The notes under the pieces: generated by a model
What the model saw: the letters and a program-made list of their open reading frames with translations, nothing else
Databases searched by the model: none
Told to the model about the DNA's origin: nothing
Program-made: the position numbers and the translations under genes
Shown here: positions 1-10,389 of the stretch, piece after piece
Layout of the letters: the number at the start of each line of letters is the position of its first letter
How positions within the stretch are numbered: the first letter of the stretch is position 1
Origin: Phymatolithon calcareum
Lineage: Eukaryota > Rhodophyta > Florideophyceae > Hapalidiales
Direction: 5' to 3'
DNA: 64,000 nt
Assembly: GCA_977006965.1 (NCBI GenBank)
Contig: OZ345376.1
Location: forward strand, 2,170,001-2,234,000

Positions 1-60
1 TTGGAGAGCTGCAATACAGGCAGTTTAGACAAATCAATAGTTCGAATCTTCCAATTCCAT
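1..60. repeat. Left outlier of segmental duplication copy 1
   Basis: The first ~58 bases match 47054-47112 almost base for base, shortly upstream of duplication copy 2. The match stops where the repeat family beginning at 58 starts, so the duplicated block probably extends left of the window and 58-5668 was inserted or rearranged into copy 1. No gene lies here. Confidence 0.6.
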
Positions 61-1990
61 AACTTTAGATCCATAACTTTAGTTATGGTATTTATTGCTA
101 TATGGGATTTCCTGAGCATCAAAAAAAATCAACAGATGAACAAATGATGTAACAAATAATGACACGTGCAGTTGTCATATTGTATTTCGTTGATGCTCAT
201 CTTTTGCGCGCAAACACTTACACGTGTGATTTTTGAAACGCTAATATTTCAATAATATATCTTCAAGTAGCTGTAATGTTCCCGTATCGAGCACATCAAT
301 AGTCGCTTCCGCTGTGATGGCTCGATCAAATAATAACTTTTCTAGTAAATCACAATTCATCAACGTTTTTTGAAGTTCCGTAACGTGATTTTTAAAATTT
401 TCAATATTGTAAAAATAAAAATATAATACATTGTGTACGTACTGCTACTTTTTGAGCATTACATTTTGTGGCCCATTCTGAAAAAATCCGATCAACTACC
501 TCCTTTCTAGAATTTGGTTCATTAAAATATGTGAGCACGATTCCTATTGGACAACTTCGATCAATGACGAACTTCCACATGGCTGCCATGTATATATGTA
601 TGTATGATAGTCTGTCTGCTATTTAAATCCACTGAAAAAGCAAAATCCAAACCTAAGTCGTCCGCAAACATAACTACTCTCAGCACTAACAAGCACGAAT
701 AACCAACAGACACATTTTCATCGTATTGGGAGCACCGCGAGGGCGGGGAAGCATGGAAGGAAATATCACTTTTGATATATTTTCGAAGCCTCTTCCTGAC
801 GTTATTCGGAATCGTGATGAGAGGAATGAAAACGTTGTGGAAGTCTTTTCAGCAGAAAACGATCGTTCCGGCGTAAGTTAATGGTAGATTGAAACTGGTT
901 TGACAAACGAGGATATTGTGTCGACTGGGGATAGAGATGAACTTCTTCTTTAGCACAAGAGTGGTGAAGTGGTGATGCTGGTAAATGATATATTCGTTTT
1001 GAGTTGCAGTTGGAGGGGAAAACGGCCATTCGGGTCGCGGACAAGTGCACGGGATTTGTAGTGAATGTCAAGGATTTCATTTCGCTCTGCGACGCTGAGA
1101 GTTGGTGATTATGTTGATGTTGATATGCATTCGCCTTCTTCCAGTGCCACGCCCAAGAGATGTAGTTCGCCAGATTCATCCCCGGATACCAGGTATTCTG
1201 ACGAGAATTTTTGCAGAAAATGAAGGGCTGTGACAGACGTAGTATGTCCCCGAAAAGTACTCAATGGCTCTATGCGCATGCTGACCGCAACACCTGCTAG
1301 ATCGCGACGGTATGAATTAGAAATTATTGAAATAGAAATGAGCAAATTGAATAATTTCAAACGAAAATGGCCATCGACAACATGCTCACGCAGCATCTTA
1401 ATTGCGCAGAAATAACTACTTCTTTAACCTTTTACACAAAATAAAGGGATCAGTACGAACGCACTTCACGAACAAGGTACATGCTCTCTCTTTAGGTTTG
1501 TGTACACATTCACCCTGTACGACTCTCTAAGACGACATACGATGTAATTTGCACACTCTGATTCCAACAATATATCATTAAATGAGAATATCTGTCCTCA
1601 ACTTCTTAGCTAACGGAACCTCTAAAGTAGTGGGGGTCTTCTTAATTAGCAGCATTCGCGGCTTGATATGCATTTTCTTAAGATAGAAGCACCCGACGAA
1701 ATTGAAAAACACTGTCACTTGCTCCCCTTCCACAGACTATACGTCATGGAGCTGAATTCCTTGTTCGTCTTGAAGTATCGGAGCAGGCGTAGCAAAGAAC
1801 GAGGGAGGTTTTAACACATGTGAAGTTGTCTCAGGTATCAAGAATCGAGAGTTCTTGTTTCTTGGACTATACGGCGAAGCAGCATGATTATTAAACTGGA
1901 AGTTTGTCGCAACCGGGCTTGTTGAATAGGTATAAAGCATGTCAGTGAAGAAGAAATATGCTGGGCAAAATTGATTAATTGAAACAAGTT
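58..1990 (-). repeat. Unknown degenerate repeat family, copy A (split by a WD40 fragment)
   Basis: 58-720 and 1425-1990 align with 2290-2960 and 2990-3540 in the same order. The left end starts with the small palindrome CCATAACTTTAGTTATGG. On the minus strand both copies keep matching peptide pieces (TSHVLKP..F.ATPAP.LQDE near 1800; MAAMWKFVIDRSCPIGIVL near 550), interrupted by stops. This suggests a decayed protein-coding element or gene family, but I do not recognise it. The 720-1425 interval is absent from copy B. Confidence 0.55.
950..1279 (-). pseudogene. WD40-repeat gene fragment
   Basis: A minus-strand reading frame from an ATG at 1279 gives a recognisable WD40 blade: FRGHTTSVTALHFL followed by LVSGDESGELHLL. 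After a stop at 1109-1111 the same frame continues with ILDIHYKS and RDPNGRFPLQLQL to about 960. The fragment lies in the ~700-bp segment (720-1425) that is missing from the sister repeat copy at 2290-3540, so it looks like an inserted piece of a host gene. The blade loosely recalls Asa1/GNB1L-type WD proteins, which is inference. The in-frame stop and the single blade make a working gene unlikely, unless it is an exon of a spliced gene. Confidence 0.45.
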
Positions 1991-2289
1991 AGATTTTGAC
2001 TTTCCTTGCGATACTACATCAATGTCGGCTTCTGCAACTTTTGTCTGACTTGACAGCTTCGCCATGTTCGGTGGAGTTTTGAAGAGAGTGCAAAGATCGT
2101 AAAAAACTGTATGAGCGATCTCGAGATCATCAGATGATGGGTCGATGACAAGCCTGTAAGGATCCACCTTAGTATTAGCACTTCGCTTTGACGCAAATTG
2201 GTTTGAAACGCGACGCAGTTAATGCCCTGCAGAAACTCGTTGCTTTATATCTGAAGTTATGGTAAAGCGCGAGGTATGAGCCAAGAATT

Positions 2290-3540
2290 CCATAACTTTA
2301 GTTCCATAACTTTAGTTATGGTATTTATTGCTCTATGGGATTTCGGTAGCATCAAAAAAAATCAACAGATGAACAAATGATGTAACAAATAATGACACGT
2401 GCAGTTGTCATATTGTATTTCGTTGATGCTCATCTTTTGCGCGCAAACACTTACACGTGTGATTTTTGAAACGCTAATATTTCAATAATATATCTTCAAG
2501 TAGCTGTAATGTTCCCGTATCGAGCACATCAATATTCGCTTCCGCTGTGATGGCTCGATCAAATAATAACTTTTCTAGTAAATCACAATTCATCAACGTT
2601 TTTTGAAGTTCCGTAACGTGATTTTTAAAATTTTCAATATTGTAAAAATAAAAATATAATAAATTGTGTACGTACTGCTATTTTTTGAGCATTACATTTT
2701 GTGGCCCGTTCTGAAAAATCCGATCAACTATCTCCTTTTGAGAATTTGGTTCATTAAAATATGTGAGCACGATTCCTATTGGACAACTTCGATCAATCAC
2801 GAACTTCCACATGGCTGCCATGCATGTCTCTTCTCTATGATCGTATTGAATTCTGCTAATTAAATCTACTGTTCTGAATAAAGAATAATCCAAACCTAAG
2901 TCGTCCGCAGATATAACAACTCTCAACACTAACCAGCACGAGAAACCAATAGATAACCGGATCTATCCTCGCCTATCTTCAATCACCTCCATGACATGAT
3001 TCTCAACCTTTCATACACAATAAAAGGACCGGTACTTCACGTACTAAGTACCTGCCCTCTTTTACTTTGTTTACACTTTCACCCTCTAAAACTCTCTAAG
3101 AATTCGTACGACGTGATTCACACAATCCAAGATGTACGTCATTCCAAAAGTGGATCATTAAATGAGAATATCTGTTCTCAACTTCTTAGCTAACGGAACG
3201 TCGAGAGCAGTGGGAGTCGTCTTAATGAGCAGCATTCGCGGCTTGATATGCATTTTATTAAGATAGAAGCACCCGAAGATATTAAAAAACACTGTCACTT
3301 TCTCCCCTTGTACAGAGTCTAAGCCATGAAGTTGCATTCCGTGCTCGTCTTGAAGTAGCGGGGCAGGTGTCGCATAGAACGAGGAAGGTTTTAACACGTG
3401 TGAAGTTGTTTCAAGTTTCAAGAATCGAGAGTTTTTGTTTCTTGGTCTATACAGCGCCGCTGAATAATAATTAAACTGGAAGTTTGTCGCAATTGGGCCT
3501 TTCGAATATGTCTAAAGCATGTCAGTGATGAAGAAATATG
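2290..3540 (-). repeat. Unknown degenerate repeat family, copy B
   Basis: This is the sister of copy A and lies directly downstream in the same orientation. Minus-strand peptide pieces from 3421 to 3158 (TSHVLKPSSFYATPAPLLQ, then FGCFYLNKMHIKPRMLLIK) and from 2929 to 2678 (VVISADDLGLDY, WKFVIDRSCPIGIVLTYFNE) are open for 83-87 codons but lie in separate frames, so the gene is broken. No catalytic motif is visible. It could be a remnant of a DNA transposon or of an unknown gene family. Confidence 0.5.
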
Positions 3541-3783
3541 TTGGGAAGAACAAGATGGTTGATTGGTGGAAGTCTCTCGAAACGAGGCAGCTCGTGTTTC
3601 CCGTGGTTTTCTGAAGGCAGAAAAAACTGCTAACGTAAGTAAACTGACCGGTATTCGAAACATGAGGGAAATTGGCGAACAGGATGGGGCTCTGGTAATG
3701 GAAAAGGCTCGTATAGACCGGAAGGCACCGGTGGTAAAATCAACGAACGAGCGCACCAAACAGTCGAAACGGCAAACAAGGTT

Positions 3784-4640
3784 ATGGCGCAACGCCAACG
3801 CCCACTCCTGGCATCTAAAGGAATTCTGGCATGGCCTCGGGGCAGTATTTACAGTCCCATACCGAAAGACCGCTCGACGGGTCGACTGTCAATTCCCCAC
3901 ACGCCAATCTCCACACAAGCCGACGAGGCGGAAAAACTGGCGACAGCGGGAAGGTTCATTGGGGAAAGGAATACGGAGCACCCGGCGGACATGGAAATAT
4001 GGACGGATGGCAGCGTTGGTGCAATACCGGAAACAGCTCTGTAGAGCCTAGCCGAAAACGAAAGAGTTTCTGCCCGATAGGACGAAGTATGGTACACCAC
4101 CAATATCAGGACATTTGGCGCCGCTCAGCACAGAGGTCACCGAGCCGTCCGAAAGTTTGAATCTAGACATCGGAATCAACCGGTCATTCTGCTGATATAC
4201 GACGATGGGGACAAACACGCGTATCAGGCGTCGCCCGTTGACTCCCAGATGAGAGTCGAAATCTGCGACGAGGACGGCGACACTCTCGAAATATACCGAA
4301 GCATCCCCAGTCAGGTCGGTGGCACAGGTATGTTGATCTTACGCGGAGACAACGTACTGAAGGAAACTGGCATGAGCACCGGAACGATCGGCTCATCCTT
4401 CGACGCCGAGGTATTCGCGGTGGTCTGAGCTTTCGAAGCCGTACAACAACTCCAATTTGATGAGGGACAACACGCACCGATAGTAGGAGCTATCTGGATG
4501 AATTGGCCCGACAAATCTCGGATGTATGGCGAAATGAAAAGGAAGCTGTAGGAAGCCATGGAGGCAACGAGAAAGCCGACGAGCTTGCTCGTCGAGGCAT
4601 TACGGTCAAAGTTCTGAGAAACTTTGACTTTCGACTTGAC
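3784..4640 (+). pseudogene. Non-LTR retrotransposon RNase H remnant
   Basis: Three pieces in shifting frames spell a type I RNase H of the kind that follows reverse transcriptase in non-LTR elements. EIWTDGSVG near 3995 carries the first catalytic Asp, TGTIGSSFDAEVFAVV near 4380-4425 the catalytic Glu, and GHGGNEKADELARRG near 4558-4605 the conserved C-terminal His and Asp. The central strand with its own Asp is missing, and stops and frameshifts separate the pieces. No reverse transcriptase or poly(A) tail is seen, so this is a dead internal fragment. Confidence 0.6.
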
Positions 4641-5668
4641 ACGTGTACACGTGTACCGAGATCATACCTTGATATTGAAGTCTGTTTGCGACTAGAGATT
4701 CAAGCAATCACACTTCCAACAGTCCCTTCGACCACGCGAAGTCGGAGATTTCCCACCCTTCCTGATGGCTTCTTCGCCGTACAAGCCGGTATGGCGGCAA
4801 CTCAGTGACAAATCCATCCTTTTCTTTTCGTTCGTTCGCCGCATGATCGACGGCCCATCCAAGGTCGCCGCCGTCAAAGACGACGTCGATTCTGCCCGTC
4901 TTTTCCCGCGCTGAAAGCGCTTCGCCGCACAATCCAGTGTGGAGTTGCTCTTCTCAACGCGCCGAAAACCTGCGTTGTTCCGTTTCGGTGCACTGTCCGA
5001 CGTTGACGGCCCATCCAAGGTCGCCATCATCCAACGCTGCCGACATCGTCAGCGCTTCGCACCCTCCCTTTTATTTGCTTTTCTCCACCATTCATCTCAT
5101 GCGTCCTCAAGACGCCGTTTTCTGCAACTCCTCTTTTACTATCTTCGTGTTTTGTTTCTCTTTCTCTCCCTCTTTTCTTTCCTCATTTCAATCTCTCTTT
5201 GTTTTGTCTCTCCCGCATTTTTTCTCTCCTCCGGTCTTCTCTGACCACTGTGGCGTCGGGTTCTAGTGAGCCTGGCGTACACCATGTTCCACGTCATCGA
5301 CAACCCACATCCGTGCACAGAAGAGTAATCACTTCCCGCACATCGGACCCCCCCCCGCGTGACATATGTACATGGACTTATTTTACCCCTCGAGGCCCCT
5401 CAGGGGACTAGAGGTGATTTTTTGTCGACCTCCGAACCGTGGAACGCCCCCCCCCCATAAGAAACTCATAACCAAATATTCTTGGCACCCGAAAAGTTGT
5501 CTTAGGCGTCAGCAGATGGGATGGTAACTTATGAATAAAAATAAATTTTTCTTCTTCTGAATTCAGAAGAAGAAAAGTTGATTAAAGTTGGTGAGTACGT
5601 ATTAGAATTGCAAGCTTGGATTGCAAGCCAAATCCCTCACACATCATATGGAGGCTGCGGTTAATGGA
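4641..5668. other. Gene-free stretch with a direct repeat and C-runs
   Basis: No supported gene. The 21-nt string at 4850-4870, containing GACGGCCCATCCAAGGTCGC, recurs near 5005-5025, about 155 bp apart. 5060-5250 is strongly pyrimidine-rich on the plus strand. Two poly-C runs occur near 5348-5356 and 5447-5456. Short open frames here lack family signatures. Confidence 0.5.
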
Positions 5669-7020
5669 TTTGGCAACATGCAAGAACGTGAGGATTCGAA
5701 CGCGAAACCATTCGAAGGAAACTTGGGCACATAGCGCTTTGAAGTTCAATCTCCAAACGAACATCTAACATGAAGTACCAATCTTAACCAGAAACATTCA
5801 AATACAAGTGGCTGTGAAATAGTTACGCCGACTGAAATTGCCTTGGCCAGGCGCTAGAGACAAACTGATATACGTAGGCGGATAAGAGCAGCTACAGGAA
5901 GGAAGACAAGAACACACAACCCCTAAACTAAAAGAAAACGTGAAGACATCTCAATTACAACATTAGCGCAGGGCACTGACGAGAAACGCCTCACGTTGCC
6001 ATCGGGCACTGGGCGAGGAATCCCGAGCCTTGATATAGGGCGTTGGATCGGATCACATAATTAATATGCGCAAACTGGAGGAACTCCTATTGTGGGGACA
6101 TTCCGCACATCCGACGTAACTCATTTTGGGTTAGTGGTAAGTCTATCATAGTGGCTGGCAGGGCTTGCCGCAATAGTATTTTTATTGATTGGTGAAGACA
6201 GTGTAATAGCAGTAGCAATAACATTGACGGTGATTTCTGTGGAATAAGAATTGCAATAGAAGATGACCGGCAATATGAAGGCAATATCGAAAATCTGCTT
6301 CACAATCAGGATATGCGTCTGCGAATACCAGTCAATCTCTTTGCAATACGTATTGAAATAATGTCAGACTCTTACAACAGCGCTCCAATAGAAATCTACT
6401 GCAACATATTAGCAATCAATGCAATATATTGTATGCCAGCCCCGGTGGCTGGGTCTTTGCGCATCACATCGCAACCAGACTGCATCTGCAAAAGCAAGGA
6501 TTTCAAATAATAAAATTATAACCCTGACTTCAGCCGTTTTGCAGTAATCCAGTCTTTCAGGTACCTTTTTTGCAATTTTTTCTAGGCCTGAAGTTTTCAC
6601 AAATCTGGTCAAAGCGTCTCGGTTGCAACAATTTTCCATGTACAGCGGATGAAGCTATGGATATTCGACTGTATTCTCCGGCCGAGCCCTCTGCGACGCA
6701 TCTTTCGAAAGAGCTCTCGGAGCTCCGAGCAACTGTCATGAGACTTGCCGCCAAGTACTAGGGAATGAGCATCAAGCAAACTTTAAAAGAGGTATGATGC
6801 ATCGTAGTGACCGCTTACTCGTACGCTGCGTGTTGTACTTGTGTATGATTGAATTGGTACTGTAATGAAATTTATCTCGCTGTTCGCGCAAGATTGAAGA
6901 ACCGCTCATTTCGGAAGTTCAGTACTGTAATGCAATACTTCCTACAAGCTACGAGGACGTTCAGCAATCCAATCATATTGAGAAAATTCTTGATAGTATC
7001 AAAGGAAAATCGAGTATCAG
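5669..7020. repeat. R1 non-coding block, copy 1 (left part)
   Basis: Matches 47733-49051 with scattered differences, and continues after the copia insertion at 12922-13264. It is rich in GCAATA/TATTGC motifs between 6160 and 6440. A minus-strand frame at 6754-6557 (MAASLMTVARSSESSFE...) is also open in copy 2 and longer there (48811-48455), but it has no recognised domain. It may be a relic of an old DNA transposon. Confidence 0.6.
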
Positions 7021-7328
7021 TGTCTTGGGTCACTGTCAATACTACATCAACACGGTACATGATTGTTCCGATGTATGATGGTTTTCCCAAGGTGACACTT
7101 TACGGACACACTCCTAAGCACAATTCAACTGATACTAGTTTTACCGTTTCACATCATGGGTAGCACATGACTTGTGACTACCGAGTGCTGCAATTAGGCA
7201 GCACTCCTTTTCTCTACATAAGGCCTTGCCGAAGTTCTGACTAGCAGACTCGGCAGGGAAGAAGTAAAGGACAGGATCACTAGATCTTGTTTTTCATCCC
7301 GACCATTTTTCACGGTTTTTGACCGACA
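7021..7328 (+). repeat. Copia 5' LTR
   Basis: 308 bp, TG...CA termini. It differs from the 3' LTR at C/T near 7086 and C/A near 7224. The sequence just inside (TTTGCAAATC...) shows no obvious TGG-type tRNA 3'-end primer site, so priming may use an internal tRNA region. Confidence 0.93.
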
Positions 7329-7707
7329 TTTGCAAATCAAAGTCGAACGCCGTAACCATCCCGAAAAAAACAAAAAACCGCACCAAAAAAAACAAAAAAC
7401 AACCTGTCATCCATCTCCAGCCTCATCGTACCTCATCCATCCATCCACCGAATTCAACCGCCGCCGTTACCGCCGTTTTGGAAACCGCTTTCACCGCCGT
7501 TTGGAAACCGCCGTATTCACCGCCGCATTCGGATCCGATCTCGTGTCTGTCTCTCAACAGTGAGTACTTTATCTCTTTGACGATCAATTTTGAAGAAAGT
7601 CCATTTTTTTTATCGAAATTCTATTTCTCTAAAAATCTCAGACTTTCGGAAAAAGAAAATTCTAACGATCTTCTTCGTTGTTTTTTTCTTTTTTCGCTGA
7701 CAAAAAG

Positions 7708-8425
7708 TGAATCATCAATTGGATAATAATAATCCTAACCAATCACCGTCGTCGTTCACTGGCTGTACTTCAACCGCCACCCACGGCTTCAGTCACATAT
7801 CAGCTGATCATACCGTGACGTCATCTCCCGGTCCGGAAATTATTTCGGATAATTCGTCACCCGCCAGCAGCCCTTCGACCAATCCCAGGGCTCCTTCCGG
7901 AATTAGTGTGTCATCACGCAGCGCCACACCAACGGTCCAGTATCGTATCCCAAGGACCACAAGCACTGCCATTTCGAAGCAGGCCCTGCGAAATCGGACC
8001 AAACGGGCCAAGTCTCTGCGTCACAAGCAAGCCTCCGACAGGCGTACAGGACCGACTCAACCGGCTGTACCCTCCTCTAGCAAGTACCGTCTTGCGTGGC
8101 AGCATGACACAGAACGTAACGTACGCAACACACGTTACATATTCACCACCTTTTTTTGTGTCGTGTGCCAGAACCAAAGCGGCAATTCCGACGCAACTTT
8201 TAGGTCGCACCTAAAAGCAAAGAAGCACAAAAACAAAGTTTTTGCCCTTCACCCCAAAGGTTGTACTCTTTGTGGTGAGCGTCCGTTCCAAAAAATTCAA
8301 AAGAGCGGACTGATCATTTTGCATCCAACCGCCACAAAAGTAAGCTTGCTAAGTCTCGTTGATTAAATTTTTCTGCTTAACAGCATCGGCTCTCTCTAGC
8401 TGATAACTTTTCATCTTTTCATTAA
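7708..8425 (+). CDS. Copia leader frame with paired C2H2-type fingers
   Basis: An open frame of about 211 codons with no ATG runs from 7708 to 8339, ahead of gag. It contains CVVC...H-x5-H (U1-like spacing: C-x2-C-x13-H-x5-H) near residues 150-174, then a second CTLC. A candidate 44-nt intron (GTAAGC at 8340, ACAG at 8381-8383) would join in phase 0. That supplies the missing final His of the second finger (H-x5-H) and reaches a TAA soon after. A donor-like ACA|GTGAGT near 7560 suggests another leader intron that could provide a start. The function is unknown; it could be a captured host nucleic-acid-binding domain or an element-specific regulator. Translation without an ATG is the main doubt. 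Confidence 0.4.
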
Positions 8426-8484
8426 ATACATTTTTTTTGTTCAAAAGATCTGAAAGTTAGATTAATTTAACTATCTTAGCCAAT

Positions 8485-10365
8485 ATGTCTATAGCCGAAG
8501 ACATGGAAACCAACGTTCCACAGTGGATACAGGAGGATGATAACACCAACTCCGCTGATACATCTATACGTCAGGCTATGATTCGATACTTGTATAGCAC
8601 ATCCCCAGCCACTGTGTTGGAGAATGCTCGCTGGACGGTCAGTTTTGAAAACCTTTGGGAATGCTCCAACACTTACCCATTTGCCTTGTATCAAATGCTA
8701 TTAGCGAAAGGCGTAAACATCCCTCCCCCATCAGGCTCTGAGGCTGAAGAGGGTGTCAACGTGTTTCTCTGTAAGTTTTTGTTTCCTACGTTGTGTGAAC
8801 AACATATCCAACGTCAAAATCCAAGATCCGCGACTATCAGCATCGCTACATCTACTCCTCCTCCAGAACCCTCACGGTCCGAGCATTCAGCTGTTCGTCA
8901 CTCCAATATGGTACCTCAACACCCCGCTGTTGCACAAGGACCGACTGGTAATGGATTAAACGGTTTCGAGCCCTACCGATTTAATAGGGCGGCTCAAAAT
9001 CAAGCTCGTGTGCAAGCTCAGACCACCGTCAATATAAGAGCTTCCGCTGGTAGTCTGCCTGACACCGTTGAGCAAAGAAGACGTGAACATGTTGCTGAGC
9101 AGCAAGCGTTGCGGAATGTGCCGACAACATACTCCAGGCTTCCGACATCACTCCCCAGAGATACTCCTGCCCATCATCTCCCGGAGAGCCAATCTCTGAA
9201 CGTCGTCCCAGCACTTTCCACAAATAACCAAGTAGTTGCATCTATGCCGCATACATTTAATGGACACTTGTCGCAAGGAAGTCGTTCATACGTCGGATCT
9301 CACTCCAGCAGAGTGACTCCACTACCTGCTTCGCGCCCCACAAAGGTAGACCTGGCGATATGGCCAAATACTACTCTGCCCGGGGCTCTCGATATTCTGG
9401 AAGAAACTCAGATTTGCACAGTCTATCGAGACACCAAGCTGCTTATTACGCTCAAGCCCATCTATGTAGACTCAACGCTACAGAAGGACTCGAATGTCTC
9501 ATGAATATGATAGAAACCCACTCTCTTGCCGGTCGTTTCTTTTACAACGAGATATTCCAACAAGTTTCGATACTTGAAGCAGCTTTTCAAAAGCTCTTTA
9601 AATGGTCCTACAGTAGCTCAAACATGGCATCTAATCTAAGGGAATGGCGTAGTCTCAAAATCACCTCCTTTAAGACTGAGCTTGACACCTGGTCTGATGC
9701 AATGGGAAAACTTTACGAAAAATCCCTTCTACTGCAAGACCAGCTCGATGCTGTTCATCAACATCCCGTTCTCCTTCTCGAAGTTCTGGAATCTGCAATT
9801 AGCTCACAACCATTCTTCTTATTCATGGATCGATCTAAAGCAAGCGCAACTCCTGAAGAGTATTATAACGATTGCCTCTTGGCTATTCAGAAACAAGAGT
9901 TGCAGGACTCTAGAACAGCTACATCTCTCAACATGGACGTAGTCAACCATACTCCGACTGGCCATTCTTCCTTCCAATAAGTGTATCCGCCAGATCCTTC
10001 TGATGCCGTAAGCTCATCATCTTCAAAGATTACGAAAGCCTTTTATGCCAGAGCTGGAAGGCGATATGGAACGGATAATCGCATAAATAAGTATGCACGG
10101 AAAAATGGATTCCGAAACGGAGTTCGTATGTTGTGTCGTGGCTGCAGATCTGACTCCCACCTTATCAGAGAATGCCCCAAAGTCCAAAAAGCAACTCTGG
10201 TCAATCTTGTCTTTGAGCTCACGGAGGATCAGGACATCTCGTCATTGTCTGTCAACCAGATTCTTGATGTTGCTCAAGATCTCCCAGACAACGTATGGAT
10301 AGCCATAACAAGTGACATCATGATTGTCGATCCCCAGCCTTCCATATCCACCGTGGCGGAAATCA
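8485..10365 (+). pseudogene. gag: Copia Gag (frameshift and one stop)
   Basis: Gag starts at ATG 8485. The first 340 codons are open, then the frame shifts within 9360-9504, and the continuation is open to a TAA at 9978-9980. The same frame resumes immediately to a CCHC zinc knuckle (C-RG-C-RSDS-H-LIRE-C) near 10134-10175. Downstream residues to about 10365 are acidic and helical. Gag packages the element's RNA in cytoplasmic particles; the knuckle binds nucleic acid. The two lesions mean this copy cannot make a continuous Gag unless recoding occurs. The frame runs into an internal deletion that fuses Gag directly to the tail of integrase. Confidence 0.75.
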
Positions 10366-10389
10366 AAAAATCTCATGACGAGCTAGATA

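Noticed and set aside
3563-4051. 162-codon plus-strand frame
   Set aside because: It is basic and low in motif content and overlaps the better-supported RNase H frame.
5348-5456. Poly-C runs as possible transposon termini like the C8 end of the Tigger at 51255
   Set aside because: No TCGCTATATAG sequence follows the runs and no matching opposite end is present.
5690-5715. tRNA B-box-like GTTCGAATC (also near 47757)
   Set aside because: Flanking bases do not form a T-stem, acceptor or anticodon arm; no tRNA structure can be drawn.
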